From Panax quinquefolius (taxonomy: Eukaryota > Streptophyta > Magnoliopsida > Apiales > Araliaceae): DNA of 64,000 nucleotides. Below, one piece after another: positions 11,964 through 23,757 of this stretch (positions are counted from its first letter, which is position 1; each line of letters begins with the position of its first letter). A program made the translations under genes and the position numbers. The notes beneath the pieces are model-generated. The model did no database searches. It was not told the origin of the DNA and saw only the letters and a list, made by a program, of their open reading frames with translations. The stretch spans positions 146,363,991-146,427,990 of the forward strand of contig CM035160.1 of NCBI GenBank assembly GCA_020205615.1, in the 5' to 3' direction.

Positions 11964-11995
11964 TTATATATATATATATATATACACACACAAAC
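11964..11995 (+). repeat. (TA)n/(CA)n microsatellite in RPA-like intron 1
   Basis: An uninterrupted TA run passes into ACAC repeats just after the exon 1 donor. A second TA run in the same pseudogene is at 12756-12785. Confidence 0.9.
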
Positions 11996-12752
11996 ACATA
12001 CATACGCAACTCCAAATTACAACATCTTACAATATGCATACTATATTTTTATAGGACACCAAAATACAAGCGAGTATCAAAATGTCTCTATTTACAAAAT
12101 TTCAAACAACAGTCAAGGAACAACAAGTCTTTATAATCACCAATTTCGTTGTCAGTCAGAATGGTGGTTCTTTTAGAGCTACTCAACATCCATACAAAAT
12201 TAATTTTCATTATTCCACCTCACTGCGAGAGTTAGATGAGGCTCCCATTCATACATATGGATTTCAATTCACTCCATACGACCAAATACTATCGTCCATG
12301 CTGATGATTCATACTTAGTTGGTATGTTTTAACAATAATTATCCCTATAATTTTGTCCACCCCGATTTTTGTTAATTATAATCTGATTTTGTTGCAGATA
12401 ATCGATGTTATTGGACAACTAATCATGATAGGAGAGAGTTGAAATCAAGACAAGCAATGGCAAATGTAGAAAGCAAGAGAGTAAATATTGAATTAACGAT
12501 AATGTATAAATTTTATAATTTGCATTTGCACACTTCTTTTATTATTAACTATAATCATTTAAATTAATCTTACATTGTATTTTTCAAACAAATATAATGT
12601 ATTGAAATTTTGCACCTTGTGGGATGACTTTGCAAACTAAATTTATTCCTTTCACGAGATAGAAAATGAAAAAACATTATAATTGTTTTACAGTTTGCAA
12701 AAATCAAGTTTTGAAAAGGTACTAATACGTGTTTGTATAATTGTTATCTTTC

Positions 12753-12755
<3 letters not shown>

Positions 12756-12785
<30 letters not shown>
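12756..12785 (+). repeat. (TA)n microsatellite
   Basis: About 15 uninterrupted TA units in an intron of the RPA-like pseudogene. Confidence 0.9.
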
Positions 12786-12789
<4 letters not shown>

Positions 12790-13478
12790 TATGCAATATT
12801 TGCCATTACATAGGTACACCAACTTTGTCCAAGTCAATGTTCGGTTCAAGACTTCTTATAAATGCAGATATCCCTGAGGTTGTTAATTTTAAAAATAGGT
12901 ATACTATGTTCTAATTTGAACCCCTTATTAAAATCTATTGTTACTACAAATTAATTTTCTATTTAACTACAATCCAGATTGTCTATCAAAGATTTGTGAT
13001 GCCAATTCGTAAAACTACAATAACTCATCTATCCATTATCTATTACGATGAATTCCTTCAAATCATGATAGAAAAACTCTTGAAGAAATACGGATGCAAC
13101 AGAGGTAAAACCATTTTAAAACACTTTACTTTTTTTCACAACATTTACTAATTTTCATTGTTCATTTTTTTACTCTTCAGAGTCATCATGTGTGGTACTT
13201 GCTACTATTCTGTGTATAGAAACCGAATATAATTGGTTTTACAATTCCTGCAAAAAAATGCCGCAAAAAAGTAAAACCAGATAGCGGAAAATATTGATCT
13301 GATAAATGTTTTGACCATGTTAATTCTGTTACACCAAGGTATTGTGATACAATTTTTTGTTATACGTTATATCTTTGATATATTAATACTTTGTTCACTC
13401 TGTTAATATTATCTAACTTTTTAAATGTAACTTTTAATTGTAGATTTAAAGTTCAAGTGAAAGTAATGGATGATACGT

Positions 13479-16122
13479 TGTGACGCCCCCAAAATAGGTA
13501 TACATCACCCATTCTGAGTTGTCAATACATGGTACAGAAACAACTACAACTTTATTATTACAACAAGAAATCAGAGTTTAAATACAAATATTATCTTCTG
13601 ATAATATTTATACTCAAATAAATCCTCATCACATTTATCGATACATTATTTTACAAAATGGTGAGGACTACTAAACAATCCTTTCTAAAACCTTCATTCC
13701 ATACCCGACTGCATCGCTATATTCTCGCCTCCCGAGAAGAATGGAACAAAAAGGAAAAGGGTGAGCTCAACTAGCTCAAGAAAGAATATTATGACTAAGA
13801 TAATATACAACAAATTATCGTTAGTCTTCAACAGGAAAAATTTAATAGTAATACAATAGATAACAAGTTTCGCATCAATATTCGCAATGAAATAATAATT
13901 CATGTAAGAGTTACGTAGAGAATGAAATCTACTATAATCTATGAATTTAATAAATCCATCATCAATATTTTATCCCCAGAACATCAATCAATATTCATCT
14001 CAAATCAAACATTCATCTTTGCACTACAGCCAAAGATATTCATCGCCTCCCATGTTCATCTCAACACTGCTCATCTTTGCACTACAGCCAAAGATATTCA
14101 TCACCTAATCATGTTCATTTAAACACTGCTCATCTTCTTTGCACTACAGTGCCAAAGATATTCTTCGAAATCATTCATCTTTGCACTACAGTGCCAAAGA
14201 TATTCAATAATATCATCATTTAAGACCGAGGATGATGAAAATATTTTTAAAGAACGAATCCAAAGGAAACAAAATGACAAGGATTAAGGATTAAGGATTC
14301 ATACTTTGTTTTATCCATGTCCAACAATACCTCAAAAATAATCATAGTGGTGTAAAATTCAAGAATGATCAAAACACGGATACAATCAAAGCTAGTATCC
14401 GTATTAGATATTTTGGACAAAAAGAAAAAATTTCATTTTTCTATGAATAAAGCCATATACGTGAATAAGGTCAGATATCGTGAATAAAGGCCGATACGTA
14501 AATAGTAACTCTGACACCAAAAGATAGAAATTCCACAAAAAAAATATTTTCACGCTTCATTAATAAGACTCGTGAATAAGAACTCGTGAATAAGAACTCA
14601 TGAATAGTAACTCGTGAATAAGAACTCATGAATAGTAACCCCGATATGAAAAAGTTCCAAATTTGATAAAAACTTCAGATCAATATTTCAAAGATAATGA
14701 TATCAAGAAATAATATCATTACGAAAAAAATAATATCCCTTACCTCAAAGAATCAAGATTTCCTAAGGAAAGGCTCAAGTGATGTCGAATGAAACTTGTA
14801 CCAATAAAGAACTCTCAAAGTATCTAAATACTCACAAAATACGCCAATAATATAGAGAGAGAGAAGAGAGAAAACTTTGTTTCGTGTGATTTTCAATTCT
14901 AACTTAATTTCTATTTATAGAAAATGTTAGCCCACCAAGCAGACTTCGACTGCCACCGATGGCTTTACTCGCTACTATTGCCACCCACCACATTTGAAAT
15001 AAAATTCAGCACATTTCTTCACCAACCACAAGTGGGGCCCACTCAATTCTAGAATTTTCCACCAAAATCAATTATAAACCTAATTTTCGAATCCGACACC
15101 TCTTAAAATTCACAACAAATCATTCGTGCATTTTTAATTCGCTCAAAATTTGTGGACATATACTCAACTTATGTATGTATAACATACCCAAAAATTACTA
15201 CAATCCAACTATCGGATTAAAAATTATAACCCCGCAATATATCTCAAAACCCCGATTTAATTTTTAATACCTCCAACTGCAGTAAAATACGATAAAACAC
15301 CTCAACAATAATTTCTTCATTTATAACCACATAAATAAATCCATCATTTATATCCACATAAAATAAATATTTCTTTATCATATGAATCAATAATTAATTA
15401 TTCACAAATAATATTACGTAATCACAATTATGACAACCAGCCGCTTCTGAAAGCAGGGGCTTCCGATAAGGATTTCTCCTCATCTTGCGCCGCAATTAGG
15501 TGACCAAACCTCTCCTCGATGTAACTTTCTAGACATTGCCAATAATGCTATCTAATAATATTATTCAAATAATATGAATTATTGATCCGATAATGGAGAT
15601 AATGTGCAAAGACAATTATCGAACAACAATAATATAAAATATCAACGCAAAGAATTATCAATCAATAAAATAAAATATCAATAAGAATTCATCGGAAAAA
15701 TTATCGAGTAGTGCCTTCACGTAAGGATCAATAATTCAACAATACTGCAATAATACCGCAGTACATCGCAAATGCAACCACGCCAGACATCGATTTTAAC
15801 CACCGTATTCCAACAAATTTTAATCTCAGAATAACTACGCCAAGTATTTTTAACCAACTTATATTTGTCGCTTTCTTCATCCAATCGCTCACATGGGGCC
15901 CACACACGGTCATACTGGTCGCATTTAATATTCCCCGACAAAGCATTTAATATTCCACGACCAAACGAATATTCCCCACAAAATGAATATTTTATAACCA
16001 CTTGCTTATTTTGAAATATTTATGATTTAACCCTTAACTATCCACATTAATCAAATCAACCCTTACTATTTCAAAATAATAAATAAAGGAAATTCCTTTT
16101 ATTTAAAAATTTCGGTCTTACA
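13479..16122 (-). repeat. 3' LTR of element 2 (subfamily B), 2.64 kb
   Basis: Minus strand TGTAAGACCG ... GGGGGCGTCACA. TATA box (minus) at 14912-14919 and GAG/GTAAGGG donor-like site at about 14746-14738. In the slot where subfamily A has GTTATTCC hairpins, this LTR has five 14-bp repeats (ACTCGTGAATAAGA / ACTCATGAATAGTA, 14568-14637). The conserved-loop array (ATCTTTGCACTAC..CCAAAGAT) is at 13995-14205. Confidence 0.9.
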
Positions 16123-16135
16123 ACCTCCCTTCTTA
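16123..16135 (-). promoter_or_regulatory. Polypurine tract of element 2
   Basis: On the minus strand AAGAAGGGAGG lies directly against the 3' LTR. It primes plus-strand DNA synthesis. Element 3 has the related AAGAAGGGAGA at 50563-50573. Confidence 0.75.
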
Positions 16136-16139
16136 TGAA

Positions 16140-19000
16140 ATTTCGTCCTCGAAATCGACGACGCACTGGTGTTTCAAAAGGTGAGGATACCTCGCTTTCA
16201 TTTCCGCTTCCAATTCCCGTGTCATTTCTCTATAAAGATGATTCCTCCACAAAACTTTAACTTGTGGTATGACCTTTCTTCACAGTAGGACATGCTCCTT
16301 CCTATCCAAGATCTTGATAGTACCTCCTCATACGTTAAGTCTTCTATTATCTCGTCCGGCTTCTAACTCAATAACGTGGTTCGGTCTTTCACATATTTAC
16401 GAAGTACGAGATATGTGAAACACATTATGAACACGAGACATACTTTGAGGTAACGCAAGTCTATAGGCTACATTTCCTACTTCCTACAAGAATTTGAAAT
16501 GGACCAATAAATCGTGGATCGAGCTTTCCTCTCTTCCCAAATCTTGTAACTCCCTTCCATTGAGCAACTCGCAACAATACACGATCCCCTACATTAAATT
16601 CCACGCCCTTTCGATGAAGATCCGCATAACTCTTTTGTCGATCTTGAGCCGCTTGTATACGCTTGTCGAATCATTTGATCTTTTCTTGTGAGTCATACGT
16701 ATTAACTCGGGTCCCAACAATGTTGCTTCACCCACCTCATCCCAACATATCGAGAACGACATTTTCGGCCCATATAATGCTTCAATGGAGCCACACCTAT
16801 ACTTGCTCGATAACTGCTTGTTGTAGGAGAATTCCACCAATGGTAAATACTTATCCCAACTACCCTTGAAGTCTAGGACACGTAGTCTTAATAAATCTTC
16901 AAGAGTTTGAATAGTCCTCTCTCGATCGTCCGTCCGTTTGGGGATGGTATGCCAACTAAATCGCAAACTGCGCTCCATAGCTTTTTGCAAGCTAACCCAA
17001 AATCTTGAAGTGAATCTTGGGTCACGATCCAAAACTATGGATACAGCATGCCATGCAACCTCACGATCTCATTTACGTATATACTAGCAAGACGCTCAAG
17101 GGAATAAGTCTCCGATTTCCAAGAAATGAGCGTACTTGGTTAATCTATCAACAATAACCCAAATAAGATTGATGCCTTGAGAAACCGTAGGAAGACCCGT
17201 GAACGAAATCCATGGTAATGTGTTCCCACTTCCATTCCTAATCTCAAGTGGTTGCAACGGACCCTTAGGTACTAGATGCTCGCGCTTTACACGCCGGGTA
17301 AGTTAAACACATCGAGATAAACTTTGCAATCTCTCTCTCATATTATTCCACCAAAATGTATGTCAAGATCACGATACATTTTAGTACTTCCAGATGGATT
17401 GCAAATGGTGTATTGTGTGCCTCCATCATAATCTTGTACTTCAAATCGTAGTCGTTAGAACACAAAGTCTAGAGTGGACTCAAGTATTCCTTCTTCATCA
17501 ATTCTCGCCCTAATAGCTCCTTCTTGTACTTTCTTCTTCATACGCGATCGCCTCCGGCCTGCGGGCTCGAGCAACCTTAACTTTTTCTATTAAAGTCGGC
17601 TCTACGCGATACTTGACATCATCGCACTCGCTCCTCGCATATGATCTTCTACTCAATGCGCCACTACCACCACGCTCGCTTTTACCGTGATGGTATCAAT
17701 AGTGTGGTCGTAGTCTTCAATAGCTCGAGCCAACGTCACGCCAAGATGTTGAGTTCTTTTTGAGTGAAGAAATATTTAAGGCTTTTATGATCCGAATATA
17801 TCTCCACTTTCTCCCCATATAGATAAGGCCTCCATATCTTTAACATGCTGAACGATCGGGCCGCTAACTCTAGATCATGAGTAGGATAATTCCTCTCATA
17901 CTCTTTTTGTTGTCGCGAGGCATAGGCTATGACTTTCCCACGCCAGCATGAGAACACATCCTAACCCTTTGCTCCAAGCATCATCAGATAACAAATCCAT
18001 CCGAACCAGATGGTATTGTTAGAACAGTGCCAAATAAGTCTCCTCTTAAGCTCTTGGAAACTTTTCTCGCATTCTTCGCCTCCAAACGAATTTTCAGATC
18101 CTTCGAAAGTTAGCCGAAGTTAATGGAGTAGCGATTCGAGAAAACCCTTCCACGAATCTCCGATAATAACCAAATAAGCCCAAAAGCTACGACTTCACCA
18201 CCGACTTGCTGTTCTAACTTTGTAGATTGCTTCAATCTTCACGGATCAACAGATACTCCATGTTTTGACACTGACATGCCCAAGAAATGCTACTTCCTCG
18301 CCGTAACTCGCATTTCTTCAATTTGGCATATAGTTGGTTTTCACGAAGCCTTTCTGAGTACCAAATTTCAAATGGTGCTCATGATCTTCACGACTTTTGA
18401 ATATATAAGGATGTCATCAATAAAGACAACAACGAATCGATCCAAATATTCCTTGAATACTTGCTCATCATATCCATGAAAGTCATAGAGCATTAGTTAG
18501 TCCGAAAGACATGACTAAGAATTCATAATGCCCATACCGAAGTTCTCAAGCGCCTTTTGAATATCCTCGCCTAATCTTCACCGATGATATCCGTAATCGA
18601 AGATCGATTTTTGAAAAGAATTGTGCCTTTGCAGAATCGGTCAAACAAGTCATCAATACGAGGTAGAGGATACCTATTCTTGATGGTGACATGGTTCAAT
18701 TCCCGATAGTCAATACAAAGTCGCATACTCCCGCCTTTTCTTTTTTACAAATAAAACAGAGCACCCCAAGGAGATGTACTAGATTTAATGAAACCAATGT
18801 CCAACAATTCCTCAGTAGTTGACCTTTAACTCCTCAAGTTCAATAGAGCCATTCGATATGGGGTTTAGAAATGGGCTTTGTACCAGTTCAAGATCAATAA
18901 AGAATTCAACTTCACGCTCGGGGTAGACCGGAAGTTCTTCTAGAAATACGCCGTGAAAGTCAATAACAACAGAATATTATTCAAATTTGACGTGTCTTTA
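16140..19000 (-). pseudogene. pol of element 2 (reverse transcriptase, RNase H, integrase), fragmented
   Basis: Minus-strand pieces in order. Reverse transcriptase spans about 18900-17990, with the catalytic stretch VFIDDIL at about 18427-18408. RNase H spans 17957-17700 ([16 protein letters not shown], then [19 protein letters not shown]). Integrase spans about 17560-16560, with a core piece MDRDPRFTSRFWVSLQKAM at 17032 and a C-terminal piece near 16700. A chromodomain-like tail lies at 16260-16140. No frame is longer than 150 codons; indels and stops are dense throughout. Compared with the same region of element 3, this copy is more decayed. It cannot make enzyme. Confidence 0.88.
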
Positions 19001-19240
19001 TTCAAATCCATAACATGGGCTAAGAAAGCTTGACATCCGCTTTTCAATAAACGAATAGCTTTATGATTAGATATGATAAAGGATTGATTTTAATGGTTTA
19101 GTTGTTGAATTGCATAACAAAGTCAAGTTAGAATATGAAAACTAACAACCTTACGAAAACAATCAATTTTGGCACGATGAGTAGTTAACCAATCAATCCC
19201 TAAAATCACATCAAAAGCAAGTATCTTTAAAGAGATAAGG

Positions 19241-19465
19241 TCAATGTAAGGTGATGGTGCCAACTTGAATCAAACAAGATTTATAAACAAAGGATGTGAT
19301 GAAAGTTTCTCCTAACTGAGTTTCCACAGATAGATCAAAGTCTAATTTCTCCGAGTCAAGTTTAAACGCTGAGCACATGCGCAGAGAGATAAATGAATGG
19401 GTAGCACCCAGATCAAGTAAGGTATAAACTTCGCAAGAATTTATAAATAGCTTACCCGTAATCAC
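19241..19465 (-). pseudogene. Retropepsin domain of element 2 with altered active site
   Basis: Reads ITGKLFINSCEVYTLL, then DLGATHSFIS. The catalytic motif should be DTG/DSG; here the Thr position is Leu. Flanking wording (LDFDLSVETQLGETF) is that of the family. Loss of the Thr/Ser would be expected to impair the protease, in line with the general decay of the element. Confidence 0.82.
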
Positions 19466-19589
19466 CTCGCTTGGGTTCCTCGATTATGACCAAATACAAC
19501 AAACGCTTCTTCCCTAATCGCTGACTTTGACTTTTCTCGGGATGTTTTTGAGTCACCGTCCCCACGAACTAGGTTTCATATCAGCATAA

Positions 19590-20680
19590 TCTCGAAAGCG
19601 ATATGTCCTTCCTTTCCACAACTATAGCATACCTTGAACTGCTGTGGGCGCTTTGACCGATATGTCCCTCTTTTCGTGATTTGAGATATGACCGGGTGGT
19701 CGATCTCCTCCCTTAGAACCGCTTGTCACCAAGACCGCTGCCTTCTTCACATAGTCGTTGTTAAATCTCCTTTTTAAATCTCCTCCCGACTCGCTTTCTT
19801 CTTTTTCACGACCATGATTACCACCACCGAGTGGTTACCATTTCGTCCGTCTGCTTTTTTCTCCGCAGTTATCATTATTCTGCTGATCGCTATCTCCGAC
19901 ACGATCCTCGGTTATGGTCCTCACCGACCGTATTTCGTTATCTCTCGCCTTCTAATAATTGAGCCTCGCTTACAACATCCTCAATAAAGAGAAAGTTTAT
20001 GAGAAATGAGATACCGACGTACGCCGTTTCAAACCTCTAAGAAACATCCGCGTCATACGCTCCTCATTCTCCACCAAATGAGGTGCAAACTCGATAACTC
20101 GCAAACTTTGCCTCGCATCGAGACACCGCCATGTTGTTTTGCTCTAATCTGATGAACTCCACTTCCTTCATACGACGAACACTTTCGTGAAAGTATTTGT
20201 CATTAAATAGTCTCTCAAACGCCTCCCAAGACATGCCGAAAAGTACTCGATGGTACGCTTCACGCATTCCCACCAAAGAGTCTCCGCCTCGCCACTAACA
20301 TAAAGGTGGCGAATGGAACCTTCGTTTCTCCGCATCCCAAGACATCGAATATCTTGGTAATTTGTTTGACCCATGTTTCCGCCATGATCGGATCCGCTTT
20401 CCCTTAAATTCGTGGTCCCAACTTTTGAATCGCTTGGGTCAGTGACAACCCGTGAATTGCTATCATTTCCTCCTCAGATTTTGAACACGAAGTCTCCTCG
20501 TCGATTTTTGCATGAATCGCAAAAAGCTTCTAAACATCCCTCGCTCATCATCTCGCTCAGGTGGTGTTGTTCACAGAGAGGAACATTGCCCACTGTTAGA
20601 CGCTTCTCCTCGCTGGTAAAGACAGCATCTCCACGGTCTCATTTACTCCATCATTAATATTCTCAATGACATTCTCAAAT
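19590..20680 (-). pseudogene. gag of element 2, broken
   Basis: Capsid-like pieces at 20374-20064 (with FNDKYFHESVRRMKEVEFI and RLEQNNMAVSRCEAKF) and a CCHC knuckle beginning CYSCGKEGH near 19632-19606. The start region near 20660 matches the starts of elements 1 and 3 only loosely. Several frameshifts are present. Confidence 0.82.
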
Positions 20681-20841
20681 ACCGCATAAAACAAGGGTTA
20701 ATTAAGGAAATCAATATATCACATAATATCCCTATATAATCGACCAACTAACAAATAAGCTTAGTAGACACACTAGCGAAGGATTTACTCGCCTCCCCTC
20801 CTAGTTCTATTCCCCGATCTCCGCCAGAGATCATATCCCTA

Positions 20842-20853
20842 AGCTCGATACCA
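20842..20853 (-). promoter_or_regulatory. Primer-binding site of element 2 (altered)
   Basis: Minus strand TGGTATCGAGCT, two bases from the LTR end. It matches the tRNA-Met complement less well than element 3's TGGTATCAAAGC. Confidence 0.7.
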
Positions 20854-20855
20854 AC

Positions 20856-23526
20856 CGCGACGCCCCCAAAATAGGTATATCACCCATTCGAGTTGTCAAA
20901 TACATGGTATGTAAACAACTACAACTTTATTATTACAACAAGAAAATCTGTGAGTTTAAATACAAATATTATCTTCTGATAATATTTATACTCAAATAAA
21001 TCCTCATCACATTTATCGATACATTATTTTACAAAATGGTGAGGACTACTAAACAATCCTTTCTAAAACCTTCATTCCATACCCCGACTCAGCACTCGCT
21101 ATATTCTCGCCTCCCGAGAGAAGAATGGAACAAAAGGAAAAGGGTGAGCTCAACTAGCTCAAGAAGAATATTACGACTAAGATAATATACAACAAATTAT
21201 CGTTAGTCTTCAACAGGAAAAATTTAATAGAATACAATAGATAACAAGTTTCAGATCAATATTCGCAATGAAATAATAATTCATAAGAAGAGTTACGTAG
21301 AGAATGAAATCTACTATAATCTATGAATTTAATAAATTCATCATCAATATTTTATCCCCTCAGAACATCAATCAATATTCATCTCAAATCAAACATTCAT
21401 CTTTGCACTACAGCCAAAGATATTCATCAATCATCATGTTCATCTCAACACTGCTCATCTTTGCACTACAAAGCCAAAGATATTCATCACTGGGTCATGT
21501 TCATTTAAACACTGCTCATCTTTGCACTACAGTGCCAAAGATATTCTTCAGAAATCATTCATCTTTGCACTACGTGCCAAAGATATTCAATAATATCATC
21601 ATTTAAGACCGAGGATGATGAAAATATTTTTAAAGAACGAATCCAAAGGAAACAAAATGACAAGGATTAAGGATTAAGGATTCATACTTGTTTTATCCAC
21701 GTCCAAAAATACCTCAAAAATAATCATAGTGGTGTAAAATTCAAGAATGATCAAAACACGGATACAATCAAAGCTAGTATCCGTAATAGATATTTTGGAC
21801 AAAAAAGAAAAATTTTCATTTTTCTATGAATAGTGCCATATATCGTGAATAGTGTCAGATATCGTGAATAAAGCCGTCAGATACGTAAATAGTAACTCTG
21901 ACACCAAAAGATAGAAATTCCACAAAAAATATTTTCACGCTTTCACTTAATAGACTCGTGAATAAGAATCGTGAATAAGAACTCATGAATAGTAACTCGT
22001 GAATAAGAACTCATGAATAGTAACCCCGACATGAAAAAGTTCCAAATTTGATAAAAACTTCAGATCAATATTTCAAAGATAATGATATCAAGAAATAATA
22101 TCATTACGAAAAAAAATAATATCCCTTACCTCAAAGAATCAAGATTTCTAAGGAAAGGCTCAAGTGATGTCAAATGAAACTTGTAATCGAATAAAGAACT
22201 CTCAAAGTATCTAAATACTCACAAAATACGCCAATAATATAGAGAGAGAGAGAAAACTTTGTTTCGTGTGATTTTCAATTCTAACTTAAATTTCATTTAT
22301 AGAAAATGTTAGCCCACCAAGGCAGACTTGACCAAGCACCGATGGGCTTTACTCGCTACTATTGCCACCCACCACATTTGAAATAAAATTCAGCACATTT
22401 CTTCACCAACCACAAGTGGGGCCCACTCAATTCTAGAATTTTCCACCAAAATCAATTATAAACCTAATTTTCGAATCCGACACCTCTTAAAATTCACAAC
22501 AAATCATTCGTGCATTTTTAATTGCTCAAAATTTGTGGACATATACTCAACTTATGTATGTATAACATACCCAAAAATTACCACAATCCAACTGGCTTTA
22601 ATTAAAAATTATAACCCCATGATATATCTCAAAACCCCGATTTAATTTTTAATACCTCCAATCTGGTAAAATACTCGATAAAACACCTCAACAATAATTT
22701 CTTCATTTATAACCACATAAATAAATCCATCATTTATATCCACATAAAATAAATATTTCTTTATCATATGAATCAATAATTAATTATTCACAAATAATAT
22801 TACGTAATCACAATTATGACAACCAGCCGCTCCTGTGAAAGAGGGGCTTTCCGATAAGGATTTCTCCTCATCATGCGCCGCAATTAGGTGACCAAACCTC
22901 TCCTCGATGTAACTTTCTAGACATCGCCAATAATGCTATCTAATAATATTATTCAAATAATATGAATTATTGATCCGATAATGGAGATAATGTGCAAGTG
23001 ACAATTATCAACAACAATAATATAAAATATCAACGCAAAGAATTATCAATCAATAAAATAAAATATCGAATAAGAATTCACCGTGAAAATTATCGAGTAA
23101 AGCCTTCACGTAAGGATCAATAATTCAACAATACTGCAATATGTAATACCGCAAGGCTATATCAACAACCACGCCAGACATCGTATTTTAACCACCGGCA
23201 TTCCAACAGCCTTAATTCAGAATAACTACGCCAAGTTATTTTTAACCAACTTATATTTGTCGCTTTCTTCATCCAATCGCTTTCCGCATGGGGCTCCCAC
23301 ACATGGTCAAGGCTGTCAGTTGCATTTAATATTCCCCGACAAAGACGTTAATATTCCACGACCAAACTAATATTCCCCAACAAAATGAATATTTTATAAC
23401 CACTTGCTTATTTTGAAATATTTGCATGATTTAACCCTTAACTATCCACATTAATCAAATCAACCCTTACTATTTCAAAATAATAAATAAAGGAAATTCC
23501 TTTTATTTAAAAATTTCGGTCTTACA
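20856..23526 (-). repeat. 5' LTR of element 2 (subfamily B), 2.67 kb
   Basis: Nearly the same sequence as 13479-16122, including the 14-bp repeat block (about 21952-22021), the donor-like GTAAGGG near 22130 and the conserved-loop array at 21395-21590. The differences between the two LTRs are mostly small indels, so insertion is not ancient. Confidence 0.9.
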
Positions 23527-23757
23527 AACCTATAAAATAATTTATGTATCTAATATTATTCAATAATAAACTGATCATTCGACAGTGTTTAATACTAAAC
23601 ATTCATCTAAATATCATGCTCCTTGCGAACATGAATGGAGTATGAATTTTAGTGAACCGAACCAGTGGGGACTTGATAGATATATTTTATTTAAATGTTA
23701 ATTTATGAAATATTAAAATATTAAAATTTAAAAATATAATAATAATAATAATAATAA
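23527..23757. other. AT-rich flank ending in an (AAT)n run
   Basis: No gene seen and no continuation of the RPA-like gene cut at 13478. The (AAT)n run at 23738-23757 is the insertion site of the next element. Confidence 0.5.

Larger units (their letters stand above)
11809..13478 (+). pseudogene. RPA1-like (replication protein A 70-kDa, DUF223-type) pseudogene, cut by a retroelement
   Basis: RPA1 proteins bind single-stranded DNA through OB folds; many plant copies ride with Helitrons. Exon 1 (11809-11958) reads MTTRYDFVDDISPVKETWKI and ends VLLDEK before GT. Exon 2 (from 12055) carries the OB-fold stretch GGSFRATQHPYKINFHYST. Further pieces: DVIGQLIMIGE near 12405, LKFCTLWDDFAN near 12602, SRLLINADIPEVVNFKN near 12846, and a C-terminal zinc-ribbon stretch near 13235-13315 with WFYNSCKK. 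The last exon reads FKVQVKVMDDT and stops dead at 13478, where the LTR of element 2 begins. Frameshifts are needed near 12298, in the exon starting at 12398, and near 13250, so the gene was already degraded. The remainder of the gene is not visible beyond 23526. Confidence 0.82.
13479..23526 (-). mobile_element. Ty3/gypsy element 2, full length with two LTRs, coding region decayed
   Basis: Minus-strand order: 5' LTR 23526-20856, PBS, gag, protease, reverse transcriptase, RNase H, integrase, polypurine tract, 3' LTR 16122-13479. Length is about 10.0 kb. The domain order (integrase after RNase H) is that of Ty3/gypsy. A tail near 16140-16260 reading like EMTRELEAEMKARYPHL resembles the degenerate chromodomain end of chromoviruses of the Tekay/Del group (inference). 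The two LTRs align along their length with small indels. No clean 5-bp target duplication: TACGT on the left, AACCT on the right. It interrupts the RPA-like pseudogene. Confidence 0.92.

Noticed and set aside
11770..12039. Minus-strand 89-codon frame
   Set aside because: Crosses the TA microsatellite and is antisense to RPA-like exon 1.
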